DNA from: Pseudomonas protegens CHA0
GTDB lineage: Bacteria > Pseudomonadota > Gammaproteobacteria > Pseudomonadales > Pseudomonadaceae
DNA length: 64,000 nucleotides
Assembly (NCBI RefSeq): GCF_000397205.1
Contig: NC_021237.1
Coordinates: 6,703,001 to 6,767,000, forward strand
Direction of reading: 5' to 3'
Shown piece by piece: positions 45,508 to 55,457 of the stretch. The position numbers were made by a program, and so were the translations under genes. The stretch's first letter is position 1; every line of letters begins with the position of its first letter. The notes beneath the pieces are model-generated. The model was not told the DNA's origin. It saw only the letters and a program-made list of their open reading frames with translations, and ran no database searches.

Positions 45508-45577
45508 GGCTGTTCCTCTGTAAGGGGGGTTCAAGCCAAAGCCTAGCCAGCACTTTGGCATCCTGCTATCAGAGAAC

Positions 45578-45600
45578 GGCGGGAAACGAAGGTTCCCGCC
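45578..45600 (-). terminator. Hairpin after purK, possible terminator
   Basis: 8-bp stem GGCGGGAA/TTCCCGCC with a seven-base loop, 15 bases beyond the purK stop. The minus-strand T tract is weak. Confidence 0.45.
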
Positions 45601-45614
45601 AGCCAGAGGATTTG

Positions 45615-46697
45615 TTACTCGGCGATCAGCGCTTGCACCTTGAGGATCTGCGATTGCAGGGTCGCCTGATCGGCGCAGCGCAGGTTGGCGTGGCCGACCT
45701 TGCGACCGACCTTGAAGGCCTTGCCGTAGTGATGCAGGTGGCAGTCGTCGATAGCGATGACCTTGTCCACCGGCGGCACTTCGCCGATGAAGTTGATCAT
45801 GGCGCTCTCACCGACCTTGGCCGTGGAGCCCAGGGGCAGGCCGGCCACCGCCCGCAGGTGGTTTTCGAACTGGCTGCACTCGGCGCCTTCGGTGGTCCAG
45901 TGCCCGGAGTTGTGCACCCGCGGAGCGATCTCGTTGGCCTTGAGGCCGCCGTCCACTTCGAAGAACTCGAAAGCCATGACGCCGACGTAATCCAACTGCT
46001 TGAGCACGCGGCTGGAGTAGTCCTCGGCCAGAGCCTGCAACGGGTGGTCGCTGCTGGCCACCGACAGGCGCAGGATGCCGCTGTCGTGGGTGTTGTGCAC
46101 CAGCGGGTAGAAACGGGTTTCACCGTCTCGGGCGCGCACGGCGATCAGCGAGACTTCACCGGTGAAGGGCACGAAGCCTTCCAGCAGGCAAGGCACGCTG
46201 CCCAGTTCGGCGAAGGTGCCTGCGACGTCGGCGGCGCTGCGCAGGACCTTCTGGCCCTTGCCGTCGTAACCCAGGGTGCGGGTCTTGAGTACCGCCGGCA
46301 GGCCGATGCGCGCCACGGCGGCGTCGAGATCCGCCTGGGACTGGATGTCGGCAAACTCCGGGGTAGGAATCCCCAGGTCCTTGAACATGCTCTTCTCGAA
46401 CCAGCGATCGCGGGCGATGCGCAGGGCTTCGGCGCTCGGGTAGACCGGCACGAACTGCGAGAGGAAGGCCACGGTTTCCGCCGGCACGCTCTCGAATTCG
46501 AAGGTCACCAGGTCCACTTCATCGGCCAGCTGGCGCAGGTGGTCCTGGTCGCCGTAGTCGGCCCGCAGGTGTTCGCCCAGAGGGGCGGCACAGGCGTCCG
46601 GCGCCGGGTCGAGGAAAGCGAAGTTCATTCCCAGCGGAGTCCCCGCCAGGGCCAACATGCGGCCCAGCTGGCCGCCACCGATTACACCGATCTTCAT
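45615..46697 (-). CDS. purK: N5-carboxyaminoimidazole ribonucleotide synthase PurK
   Basis: ATP-grasp enzyme that makes N5-CAIR from AIR, bicarbonate and ATP in purine synthesis. From ATG 46697 it has 360 residues, with GVIGGGQLGRMLALAG at the N-terminus, VLKTRTLGYDGKGQKVL in the ATP-grasp core and FFEVDGGLKANEIAPRVHNSGHWT at the active site. It follows purE by 11 bases. Confidence 0.98.
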   Translation of the reverse strand: MKIGVIGGGQLGRMLALAGTPLGMNFAFLDPAPDACAAPLGEHLRADYGDQDHLRQLADEVDLVTFEFESVPAETVAFLSQFVPVYPSAEALRIARDRWFEKSMFKDLGIPTPEFADIQSQADLDAAVARIGLPAVLKTRTLGYDGKGQKVLRSAADVAGTFAELGSVPCLLEGFVPFTGEVSLIAVRARDGETRFYPLVHNTHDSGILRLSVASSDHPLQALAEDYSSRVLKQLDYVGVMAFEFFEVDGGLKANEIAPRVHNSGHWTTEGAECSQFENHLRAVAGLPLGSTAKVGESAMINFIGEVPPVDKVIAIDDCHLHHYGKAFKVGRKVGHANLRCADQATLQSQILKVQALIAE

Positions 46698-46708
46698 CGT
46701 CAACAACC

Positions 46709-47200
46709 TCAGGCGACGCGCGGGTCTGGATTGTCCAGGACGCTGTCTGTCTGTTCAGCACGGAATTTTTTCAGCACCGCATGGAACTGCGGGTGCTTGG
46801 CGCCCAGGATGCTCGCCGAGAGCAGGGCCGCGTTGATCGCGCCCGCCTTGCCGATGGCCAGGGTGGCCACGGGGATGCCGGCCGGCATCTGCACGATGGA
46901 CAGCAGCGAATCCACGCCCGAGAGCATCGACGACTGCACCGGCACGCCCAGCACCGGCAGGTGGGTCTTGGCCGCGCACATGCCCGGCAGGTGCGCCGCG
47001 CCGCCGGCACCGGCGATGATCACCTCGATGCCTCGCGCCTCAGCCTCATCGGCGTACTGGAACAGCAGGTCCGGGGTGCGGTGTGCGGAAACCACCTTCA
47101 CCTCGTAAGGGATGCCGAGCTTTTCCAGCATATCGGCGGTGTGGCTAAGGGTGGACCAATCGGACTTGGAGCCCATGATCACGCCAACCAGTGCACTCAT
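46709..47200 (-). CDS. purE: N5-CAIR mutase PurE
   Basis: Converts N5-CAIR to CAIR, the step after PurK. The 163-residue protein has the class I signature [20 protein letters not shown] and the active-site strand [15 protein letters not shown], then [12 protein letters not shown]. It is first in the purE-purK operon. Confidence 0.98.
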   Translation of the reverse strand: MSALVGVIMGSKSDWSTLSHTADMLEKLGIPYEVKVVSAHRTPDLLFQYADEAEARGIEVIIAGAGGAAHLPGMCAAKTHLPVLGVPVQSSMLSGVDSLLSIVQMPAGIPVATLAIGKAGAINAALLSASILGAKHPQFHAVLKKFRAEQTDSVLDNPDPRVA

Positions 47201-47507
47201 CGTCGTGCCTCTTCTCTCTGGGCGCCCGCAGGCGCGTCAAAAACAACAAGCCACGCGAAATGCGTGGCTTAAATTGTACGAATTATGGCCAGGCGAACCG
47301 GCCGAAGGCCGCGCAGTATACCGAAAAAGGCGCGTTAAACGCACTTTCGCCGACCATCTGCAAAACAAAGTATTTCCGGCGCAAAACCCCGGTTTTATTG
47401 ACTCCCAGGTCAATCCCGTCCCCCTCGCAGGCGCTGGCTTGCCAGCGAAGAGACCCACCCTGCGATCACCACCCTCCCGGCCGACGCTTTCGCCGGCAAG
47501 CCGGCTC
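47201..47507. other. purE upstream region (307 bases)
   Basis: Holds the purE promoter side, a hairpin with T tract at 47238-47270 and a REP doublet at 47427-47512. No gene. A TACAAT hexamer on the minus strand (47273-47278) just before the hairpin could be a -10 element, without a clear -35. Confidence 0.5.
47238..47270 (-). terminator. Terminator-like hairpin in the purE leader
   Basis: Minus-strand stem AAGCCACGC/GCGTGGCTT (47248-47256 with 47262-47270), five-base loop, then a T-rich stretch ending in TTTTT. It could end lysR read-through or form an attenuator in the purEK leader. Confidence 0.7.
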
Positions 47508-47512
47508 CTACG
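47427..47512. repeat. REP doublet overlapping the lysR stop codon
   Basis: GGCGCTGGCTTGCCAGC and inverted GGCAAGCCGGCTCCTAC around a spacer. Its right half reaches into the coding end of the LysR gene: the stop at 47508-47510 is the TAG of the REP GTAGGAGC motif. Confidence 0.9.
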
Positions 47513-48422
47513 TGGCCGCAGCTTGCGCGGCAGCGCCTTCCAGCTTGCGCCACAGCAAGCGTACGTTGGCCTTGCGCACCAGGGCGCAGCGGTACAGGCG
47601 AATCTCCAGCGGCACATGCCATTGCGCCCCGCCGCACACCACCAGCTCGCCCCGGGCCAGCTCGGCGCGCACGCTCAGTTGCGGCACCCAGGCAATGCCC
47701 AGGCCTTCCAGGGCCATGCTCTTGAGGCTGTCGGCCATGGCGGTTTCATAGACGGTGGTGAAACGCAGGTTGCGCTGGCGCAGCAGCAGGTTCACCGAAC
47801 GCCCGAGGAAAGCCCCGGCGCTGTACGCCAGCAACGGCACGCTGGCCTCGCCTTCCAGGTCGAACAGCGGCTTGCCCTGGGCATCGGCGGCGCACACCGG
47901 GAGCATCTCGGTGTGCCCCAGGTGCAGCGAGGGGAAGATTTCCGAGTCCATCTGCAAGGCTGCGTCCGGGTCATAGAAGGCCAGCATCAGGTCGCAACCG
48001 CCTTCGCGCAGGGCGTGCACCGCATCACCGACGTTGGTGGCCACCAGCCGCGTGGCGATGTTCAGCCCTTCGTTGCGCAGTTGGGCGATCCAGCGCGGGA
48101 AGAAACCCAGCGCCAGGGAGTGGGCCGCCGCCACCTGCATCACCTCGCCCTGCCCGCCTTCCAGGTGGTGCAGGTGACGCACCACCTCGCCGAGCTGTTC
48201 GACCACGGTGCGCGCGGTCACCAGGAACAACTGCCCCGCTGCCGTCAGCTCCACCGGCGTGCGCGAGCGGTTGACCAGGGTCAGGCCCAGGGCCGCTTCC
48301 AGGCTGCGGATGCGCCGGCTGAAGGCCGGCTGGGTCACGAAACGTCGCTCGGCAGCCTGGGAAAAGCTGCGGGTGGCGGCCAGGGCACTGAAGTCCTCGA
48401 GCCATTTGCTTTCCAGATTCAT
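47508..48422 (-). CDS. LysR-family transcriptional regulator
   Basis: From ATG 48422 (MNLESKWLEDFSALA) the protein has 304 residues. The N-terminal winged helix-turn-helix (about 5-65) contains SFSQAAERRFVTQPAFSRRIRSLE; the rest is a typical effector-binding domain. It is divergent from aspA, as in PA5428-PA5429, and may regulate it. The last residues and stop codon come from a REP element. Confidence 0.92.
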   Translation of the reverse strand: MNLESKWLEDFSALAATRSFSQAAERRFVTQPAFSRRIRSLEAALGLTLVNRSRTPVELTAAGQLFLVTARTVVEQLGEVVRHLHHLEGGQGEVMQVAAAHSLALGFFPRWIAQLRNEGLNIATRLVATNVGDAVHALREGGCDLMLAFYDPDAALQMDSEIFPSLHLGHTEMLPVCAADAQGKPLFDLEGEASVPLLAYSAGAFLGRSVNLLLRQRNLRFTTVYETAMADSLKSMALEGLGIAWVPQLSVRAELARGELVVCGGAQWHVPLEIRLYRCALVRKANVRLLWRKLEGAAAQAAAT

Positions 48423-48489
48423 CACGTCCTCCCGGACACGCACCATTTTAGGTCACACGCTCGCCGGCAACCCGGCGTCACACCGGCAT

Positions 48490-48506
48490 TATGCCGAATA
48501 TGCATA
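48490..48506. promoter_or_regulatory. Inverted repeat in the lysR-aspA gap, possible LysR site
   Basis: TATGC-N7-GCATA lies between the divergent lysR and aspA starts, 98 bases upstream of aspA. LysR regulators bind short interrupted dyads containing T and A at the ends; assignment to this regulator is inference. Confidence 0.35.
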
Positions 48507-48603
48507 GCCCAGTGTTTAACAGCATTGGCCCAAAAAATCCCTTCGGCCTAGGATTCGCAGCGTTCCCGGCACAGACCGGGTCCCTACCGAGATGATCTCC
48601 GTC

Positions 48604-50028
<1,425 letters not shown>

Positions 50029-50096
50029 CCGGCGCAACACCGAAACACGCAACACCGCTCACCAGGTTGAGGGACTAGACACCTCTCACCTTTTGA

Positions 50097-50130
50097 GGGC
50101 TTGGAGCTTCGTCTCCAGGCCCTTTTTTTT
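50097..50130 (+). terminator. Rho-independent terminator after aspA
   Basis: 10-bp stem GGGCTTGGAG/CTCCAGGCCC (one G-U pair), six-base loop, then eight T residues, 68 bases after the aspA stop. Confidence 0.96.
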
Positions 50131-50502
50131 GCCTGGAGAAAAGCAGAGCTTGTAAGGGGATGCCGCCCGGCATCGAAGCGGATTCGCTTTGTTTTGTAGG
50201 GCAAATCCGAGAGAATCCCCCACGCCTTTGAGCGCCTTGTACCCCTTCGAACGATCAGGCAGTCTCCCGGTGCCGCTGCCAAATCAGCGGCCCGGATGTG
50301 GAAGTTCGGACCTGAGTAAGCATGAGCGCTCATGAGCATGGCTCGACGTATTTTCGTTGGCATCGCTTTATGGCGGTTGTGCGCGGGACACCTTCGGGTG
50401 TGCTGGGTTACTCAGTCCCGGTCTTCCACACCCTCGCACAACTGCCACCCCTCATGTGGAAGTGAGCTCGGCAGTCCGTTAACTACTGAGTGAGTGACCG
50501 TC
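50131..50502. other. Leader region before the small Pseudomonas protein gene
   Basis: 372 bases between the aspA terminator and the next gene. It holds the three-way-junction RNA at 50371-50447. Other short inverted pairs, such as ATGAGCGCTCAT near 50320-50331, were noted. No protein gene was found. Confidence 0.6.
50371..50447 (+). ncRNA. Structured three-way-junction leader RNA, candidate cis-regulator
   Basis: A closing stem of 13 pairs joins TGGCGGTTGTGCG (50371-50383) with CGCACAACTGCCA (50435-50447; one G-U). Inside are two hairpins: ACACC/GGTGT (50388-50401) capped by the extra-stable C(UUCG)G tetraloop, and CTGGG/CCCGG (50403-50421) with a nine-base loop. No T tract follows, so it is not a terminator. 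It sits 55 bases upstream of the next start. I have a recollection, not a checked match, of similar leaders upstream of small DUF3077/DUF6124-type Pseudomonas genes. Confidence 0.75.
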
Positions 50503-50859
50503 ATGAAAAAGCTCGTCCCCGATCCACCCTTGCCCACCGATCATCCGCGCCGCGACCCGGAGCTGGACCGCGCCAACGCCAACCTGCTGGCCGCCTTGCA
50601 CGGCACCCGTCATCGCCCCTTCGGCCTGCGCGATGGCCGGGGCCACCCGCTGTTCGCCGTGCAACCCCAGGTGAATGCCGAAGACGCCCTGATGCACGTC
50701 TCCTTACTGCTCAAATGCGCCGAAGAGGTGTCCGATGAAATCACCGAACGGGCCAGCGGCATCGAACGCGGACTGATCTGGTCCATGGTGCATTCCGTGG
50801 AAATGGCCCGCGCCGTGGTGGACGCCCTGCTCGACGGCGCCCGCCCCAGCCCCGCCTAA
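50503..50859 (+). CDS. Small Pseudomonas-type hypothetical (DUF3077/DUF6124-like)
   Basis: A 118-residue protein from ATG 50503 (a GTG nine bases earlier is also in frame). The N-terminus KKLVPDPPLPTDHPRRDPELDRAN and the C-terminal helix MHVSLLLKCAEEVSDEI resemble the small proteins of Pseudomonas often annotated DUF3077 or DUF6124. No membrane segment or catalytic motif. It is preceded by the structured leader RNA and followed by a REP doublet. Confidence 0.75.
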   Translation: MKKLVPDPPLPTDHPRRDPELDRANANLLAALHGTRHRPFGLRDGRGHPLFAVQPQVNAEDALMHVSLLLKCAEEVSDEITERASGIERGLIWSMVHSVEMARAVVDALLDGARPSPA

Positions 50860-50869
50860 ACACCGCCCC

Positions 50870-50953
50870 GTAGGAGCTGGCTTGCCAGCGAAGAGGCCTG
50901 CCCTGCCTTCACCGAAATCCGGCCGACGCCTTCGCCGGCAAGCCGGCTCCTAC
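50870..50953. repeat. REP doublet
   Basis: GTAGGAGCTGGCTTGCCAGC and inverted GGCAAGCCGGCTCCTAC around a spacer, 11 bases after the stop of the small hypothetical gene. Confidence 0.92.
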
Positions 50954-51060
50954 AGGTCTTGCGAGCGTTATGGTCCCTTGTTTTAAACCAGCACAATCCA
51001 TCGCCCGCAGTGGATAATCGCCTCTCTCAAACATCCGCCATCCCCGAGGCACCGCAGTCG

Positions 51061-51786
51061 ATGGACCCGACGCACACCCAAGCTCTGCAACAGCTACGCA
51101 AGCTGATCCCCATCGGCCTGCGCCATGCCCAGGCCCTGCTCGCCCGCTGCGCCAATAATCCGCAGCAAGCCGCCGAGCTCTACAAAGCCGAGCTGTTGCA
51201 GGTGCTGGTAGACAAATCCGGCCTGCCCCCCGAGCAAGCACGAGAACACTTGCTCAACGCCGGTTACGACCTGAACTGCGCCCTGCACGCTATAGAAGAA
51301 GCGCGCTTCACCCTGACCCAGCGCATCCTGCGCAAGCACCACCGGGACCCGGGCCAGGCCCTGGACCTGATCGCCCAGGCCATCGAAACCGCCGAGCAGC
51401 TGCCGCGTCAGTACTGGCTGGATTTGCAACGACTGGAGGCGCTGGCCCCGGCGCTGCGCTGCTTCATGGTGCTCCACGAGTGGCTGGCCTTCGAGGACTG
51501 GGAGGGTTTCGACAGCGCCCTGCACTTTCACCTGCCCCAGGCCATCGCTCAGTTCAGGCTCCTGCATCTGGACGCCCTGGCGGACACCCTGGAGCAGGCC
51601 GATCAGCGCCAGCAGCAGCTACGAGCCGCCCACGCCGGGAGCGAAGGCCCTGTCGATCTGGCCATGCGCATCAACCAGGACCCGTTCTTCAACCGCTGCC
51701 AGGACCACTTCAACCAGCAGCGGCCGCAGCTGGACGAGCGCCTGTACCAGTGGGTGGAGCAACACCTGGAGCAGTTTCCAGCCTGA
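51061..51786 (+). CDS. Hypothetical protein with tandem UBA-like helical motifs
   Basis: From ATG 51061 (MDPTHTQALQQL) the product has 241 residues; longer in-frame starts reach into the REP-flanked spacer. Two consecutive N-terminal segments (about 8-40 and 43-78) look like three-helix UBA/TS-N repeats; the second reads VDKSGLPPEQAREHLLNAGYD then LNCALHAIEEA, the same layout as the EF-Ts N-terminal domain. The remainder is helical with no known motif. Function unknown. Confidence 0.8.
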   Translation: MDPTHTQALQQLRKLIPIGLRHAQALLARCANNPQQAAELYKAELLQVLVDKSGLPPEQAREHLLNAGYDLNCALHAIEEARFTLTQRILRKHHRDPGQALDLIAQAIETAEQLPRQYWLDLQRLEALAPALRCFMVLHEWLAFEDWEGFDSALHFHLPQAIAQFRLLHLDALADTLEQADQRQQQLRAAHAGSEGPVDLAMRINQDPFFNRCQDHFNQQRPQLDERLYQWVEQHLEQFPA

Positions 51787-51884
51787 ACAGCCGCTTGGCG
51801 TTGGCGCACACGCCGCTGCTCAACACACCCCAGAAGCCGGTAGACTGCCGCCCTCACCGAACACGGACCTCGGATTCAGCCCCC

Positions 51885-52532
51885 ATGGAATTGCACTACC
51901 GCATCACCCCCGCCCACACCGACGCCTGGATTGCCGAACCGCTGAAGCAGGAATTGCTCAAGGATGATCAGCAGCATGTCCAAGCCATGACCACATTTGC
52001 CCGGTGGCAAGGCCGCTTGATCGGTCCCGTGATGTTCGCCCTGTGTCTGATTGGCGGCTGCCTGTCGATCTATTTCCCCGAGCGAACCTTCACCCCGGAG
52101 AAGGTCATCGCCATGGTGGCGTTCGCCTTGATCTTCATCCCCCTGTGGTGGCGATTTTCCGGGCGCTGGATCAAGCACCTGCAAGCCCGGATTGCCGCCA
52201 CCCCGATCAAGCCCCAAGCGCCGCTGCGCGGGTTGAGTCAGCGCCTGATCGAAACCCGGTTGCGGGCCGTCGAAGGCACCTATTGCCTGAACTTCGACGA
52301 CCAGGGCTTCACCCTGCTCAACACCCGCGGAGGTCAGAGCAGCCTGGCCTGGAAGCAGATCGCAAGCGTGCAGGAAATTCCCGACTTCTACCTCGTGGCG
52401 GACGCCGATATGGAGCGTCAAGGCGTGGCCTGCTTCATCGCCAAACACACTGACCTGATGCCCACCGAGGCCTACCAGCAGGGGCTGCAAGCCTTCCTGA
52501 GCCAATGCCCGGCGGCACTGCCAGCGCACTAA
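51885..52532 (+). CDS. Hypothetical inner-membrane protein (YcxB-like layout)
   Basis: From ATG 51885 (MELHYRITPAHTDAW) the product has 215 residues. Two membrane helices (about 48-68 and 80-98) are followed by a cytoplasmic beta-rich domain with FDDQGFTLLNTRGGQSSLAW, like YcxB-type proteins. It ends 47 bases before the KASIII gene and could be co-transcribed with the biosynthetic operon, but the spacing is looser than inside that operon. Confidence 0.7.
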   Translation: MELHYRITPAHTDAWIAEPLKQELLKDDQQHVQAMTTFARWQGRLIGPVMFALCLIGGCLSIYFPERTFTPEKVIAMVAFALIFIPLWWRFSGRWIKHLQARIAATPIKPQAPLRGLSQRLIETRLRAVEGTYCLNFDDQGFTLLNTRGGQSSLAWKQIASVQEIPDFYLVADADMERQGVACFIAKHTDLMPTEAYQQGLQAFLSQCPAALPAH

Positions 52533-52579
52533 CCGCCTCTCTCAACGCCAGCCCCGACGCCCACACACACGGAATTTGC

Positions 52580-53599
52580 ATGCACACATCAGCGTCCTCC
52601 CCTCGCCCGGCCCGCGCCCTGGCCATCCTCGGCACCGGCCACGCCCTGCCACAGCGAGTGGTCACCAGCGCCGAGCTGGACCGCCAGCTCGGCCTGGAAG
52701 CCGGCAGCGTGGCGCGCATCAGCGGAGTGCAGCAGCGCCACGTCGCCGACCCTGCGGACACCGCCGCCAGCCTCGGCGCCAGCGCCGCGCGCCAGGCCCT
52801 GCACGCGGCGGGCCTGGAACTTGGCCAACTGGACCTGATCGTCTGCGCCAGCGGCACCATGGACCAGGGCATGCCCTGCAACGCCGCGCTGCTGCAACGG
52901 GAGCTGGGCCTGGGGCAGTCGGGCATTGCGGCCATGGACATCAACGCCAGCTGCCTGGGCTTTATCGCCGCCCTGGACACCCTGTCCTGGCCGATCCAGG
53001 CCGGGCATTACCGGCGCGTGCTGCTGGTGTGCGCCGACATTGCCTCCTGCGGCCTGGACTGGCAGCAGGTGGAAGTCTGCGGCATCTTCGGCGACGGCGC
53101 GGCAGCGGTGGTGCTGGAAGCGGGCGACGGCGGCCCGAAGATCCTCGCCTCGCGCCTCAGGACCTACGCCGAAGGCGCCGCGCTGTGCCAGATCCCCGCC
53201 GGCGGTTCGCGCTTTCATCCGCGGCGCATCCAGGTGCCGTTCGAGCCCCTGACCAGTTTCACCATGCAGGGCAAGGGCGTGTTCCGCCTAGCGGCCAAGC
53301 ACCTGCCCGAACTGATGGACGATTTGCTGCAGCAAGCCGCACTGTCCCTTGCGCAGATCGACTGGATCATCCCCCATCAAGCCAGTCAGCAGGCCATGCA
53401 GCATGCGGCCAAACGCCTGAGCCTGGGGCCGGAGAAAGTCGTCGATATCTTTGCCCAGCATGGCAATCAGGTGGCGGCCTCGCTGCCCACCGCTCTGGAC
53501 ATCGCGGTGCGCGACGGGCGCATTCAACGCGGACAAACCCTGATGCTGATCGGCACCGGCGCGGGCCTGTCCCTCGGCGGCATGATCCTGGAGTACTGA
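52580..53599 (+). CDS. 3-oxoacyl-ACP synthase III-family enzyme (KASIII)
   Basis: Condensing enzyme of the FabH/OleA class; likely first enzyme of the operon. From ATG 52580 it has 339 residues. The catalytic triad is visible: Cys125 (INASCLGF), His266 (IPHQAS) and Asn296 (QHGNQVAAS), plus the C-terminal GTGAGLSLGGMIL. The length is of the FabH kind rather than a fusion, and the context argues for specialised metabolism. Products could be beta-keto acyl, alpha-pyrone or OleA-like. Its stop overlaps the next start (TGATG). Confidence 0.92.
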   Translation: MHTSASSPRPARALAILGTGHALPQRVVTSAELDRQLGLEAGSVARISGVQQRHVADPADTAASLGASAARQALHAAGLELGQLDLIVCASGTMDQGMPCNAALLQRELGLGQSGIAAMDINASCLGFIAALDTLSWPIQAGHYRRVLLVCADIASCGLDWQQVEVCGIFGDGAAAVVLEAGDGGPKILASRLRTYAEGAALCQIPAGGSRFHPRRIQVPFEPLTSFTMQGKGVFRLAAKHLPELMDDLLQQAALSLAQIDWIIPHQASQQAMQHAAKRLSLGPEKVVDIFAQHGNQVAASLPTALDIAVRDGRIQRGQTLMLIGTGAGLSLGGMILEY

Positions 53600-54606
53600 T
53601 GAAGATCCTGGTCACCGGCGGTACCGGTTTTATCGGACGGCATCTGGTCTGGAAGCTGGCCGCCGAAGGCTGCGAGGTGCAGTTCAGCGGGCGCAACCCC
53701 GAGGCGGCGGCGCAAGTCATTGCCCACAGCCCGGCGCCCGTGCGCTGGCTGCCCCTGGAGCACGGCAGCCCGCTGGCCAAACGCCTGCTGGCCGATGCCA
53801 GCCGCGAGCATGACGCCATCGTGCATTGCGCCGCCTTGTCTTCACCCTGGGGTTCGCCCCAAGCGTTTGCCCGGGCCAACCTCGACTCCACCGCCGAGGT
53901 GATCCACGCCTGCGGCAAGAACCGCATCCCGCGGCTGGTGCATATCTCCACCCCCAGCCTGTATTTCAACTTCAGTGATCGCCTGGGCATCCGCGAAGAC
54001 CAGCCGCTGCCACCACCGGTGAATGACTACGCCCGCAGCAAGGCCCAGGCCGAAACCCTGCTGGCAGACGCCAAGCTGCCCGAATGCGTGATCCTGCGCC
54101 CCCGGGCGGTGTTCGGCCCCTGGGACGCAACCCTGATGCCGCGCCTGCTGCGGGTGATGCAACGGGGGGCGATTCCGCTGATGCGCGGCGGCCAGGCACA
54201 GCTGGACCTGACCTGCGTCGACAATCTGGTGCACGCGGTGTGGCTGGCCCTGACCCGGCCCCTGCCGCGCCCGCTGTGCGTCTACAACCTGAGCAACGGC
54301 ACACCCCTGGCCTTCAAGGACCTGCTGCAACAGATGGCCGAGCACTTTCGCCTGCCCCTGCGCACCCGTCGCCTGCCCTGGCCCCTGGTGCATGGCCTAG
54401 CGCGCCTGCTGGAGCTCAAGGCACGCCTGGGCAACGGCGCCGAACCCTTGATCACCCGCTACGGCGCAGGCGTCCTGGCCTTCAGTCAGACCCTGGACAT
54501 CAGCGCCATCCAGCGCGAGTTGGGCTACCACCCAGTGATCAGCCAGGACCAGGGCATTGCCCAGCACGCCCAATGGTGGCTGGCCCAACAGAGACAAAAA
54601 CCATGA
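53599..54606 (+). CDS. NAD(P)-dependent epimerase/dehydratase (extended SDR, OleD-like)
   Basis: The 335-residue protein has the Rossmann motif GGTGFIG (7-13) and the catalytic Tyr144-x3-Lys148 (DYARSK) with a Ser/Thr-rich STPS site before it. The general layout is that of 3-beta-hydroxysteroid dehydrogenase-like SDRs such as OleD, which reduce beta-keto acids made by OleA-type condensing enzymes. That would fit as the second step after the KASIII. It overlaps the MBL gene by four bases (ATGA). Confidence 0.88.
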   Translation: MKILVTGGTGFIGRHLVWKLAAEGCEVQFSGRNPEAAAQVIAHSPAPVRWLPLEHGSPLAKRLLADASREHDAIVHCAALSSPWGSPQAFARANLDSTAEVIHACGKNRIPRLVHISTPSLYFNFSDRLGIREDQPLPPPVNDYARSKAQAETLLADAKLPECVILRPRAVFGPWDATLMPRLLRVMQRGAIPLMRGGQAQLDLTCVDNLVHAVWLALTRPLPRPLCVYNLSNGTPLAFKDLLQQMAEHFRLPLRTRRLPWPLVHGLARLLELKARLGNGAEPLITRYGAGVLAFSQTLDISAIQRELGYHPVISQDQGIAQHAQWWLAQQRQKP

Positions 54607-55457
54607 GCCGCAGCGTGAGCTTGAAGATCCTCCGGGCCGGCTGGTGCCAGCACCTGGAATGCATGGCCGACCGTGGCGGGCGCCTGGCGCCGGTGCAATT
54701 TCCGGCGCTGTGCGGGCTGATCCAGCACCCGGACCACGGCTGGATTCTGTACGACACCGGCTACGCCGAGCACTTCTTCCAGGCCACCCGGGCCCTGCCC
54801 GAGCGCCTGTACCGCAGTGCGGTGCCGGTGCAGTTGCCGGTGGTCGAGCAATTGGGCGCGCAGCTGCATGAGCTGGGCATCGGCCCGGGGGATATCCGCT
54901 ACGTGATCATTTCCCACTTCCACGCCGACCATATCGCCGGGCTGCGGGATTTTGCCAATGCGCGCTTTATCGCCCTGGAAGCCGATTACCGGCATATCGA
55001 CAGCCTGCGCGGCCAGCGTTGGCGCGCCACCCTTGGCGGCCATCTGCCGGGCTTGCTGCCGGACGACTTCAGCGCCCGCCTGCGCCTGGCCGAAGCCAGT
55101 CCCAGCTGTGCGCTGCCAAGCTGGATGGCGCCGTTCGAGCAAGGCCTGGACCTGTTCGGCGATGGCAGCCTGATCGGCGTGCCGCTGCCGGGGCACAGCG
55201 CCGGCCAGCTGGGCCTGTTCATCCCCGACGCCCAGGGCCGGCCGGTGTTCCTGGTGGCCGACGCCTGCTGGTCGGTGCCGGCCTGCCGCGCCGAGCGCCT
55301 GCCCGCTGCACCGGCACTGTGGTTTGCCAGCGCCGACCGTCAGCAATACGTGCGCACCTACAGCGGCCTGGGCCAGCTGATTCGCCGCGAACCGGCGGTG
55401 GCGGTGCTGCCGTCCCATTGCACCCAGGCCTGGGAGGCGTTCGCCAATGAACAGTGA
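54603..55457 (+). CDS. MBL-fold metallo-hydrolase
   Basis: A 284-residue metallo-beta-lactamase-fold protein. Metal ligands are visible: His105-x-His107-x-Asp109-His110 (SHFHADH), a later His in PLPGHSAGQLG, Asp in VADACW and His in PSHCTQAW. It is close in style to lactonase/thioesterase-type members, so it may hydrolyse a lactone or thioester intermediate. It overlaps the following gene by 11 bases. Confidence 0.88.
   Translation: MSRSVSLKILRAGWCQHLECMADRGGRLAPVQFPALCGLIQHPDHGWILYDTGYAEHFFQATRALPERLYRSAVPVQLPVVEQLGAQLHELGIGPGDIRYVIISHFHADHIAGLRDFANARFIALEADYRHIDSLRGQRWRATLGGHLPGLLPDDFSARLRLAEASPSCALPSWMAPFEQGLDLFGDGSLIGVPLPGHSAGQLGLFIPDAQGRPVFLVADACWSVPACRAERLPAAPALWFASADRQQYVRTYSGLGQLIRREPAVAVLPSHCTQAWEAFANEQ

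Noticed and set aside
52576..54606. A 676-codon + strand frame that would fuse KASIII-region sequence to the epimerase
   Set aside because: The upstream part is an out-of-frame reading of the KASIII gene; the epimerase's own start at 53599 with TGATG coupling is convincing.
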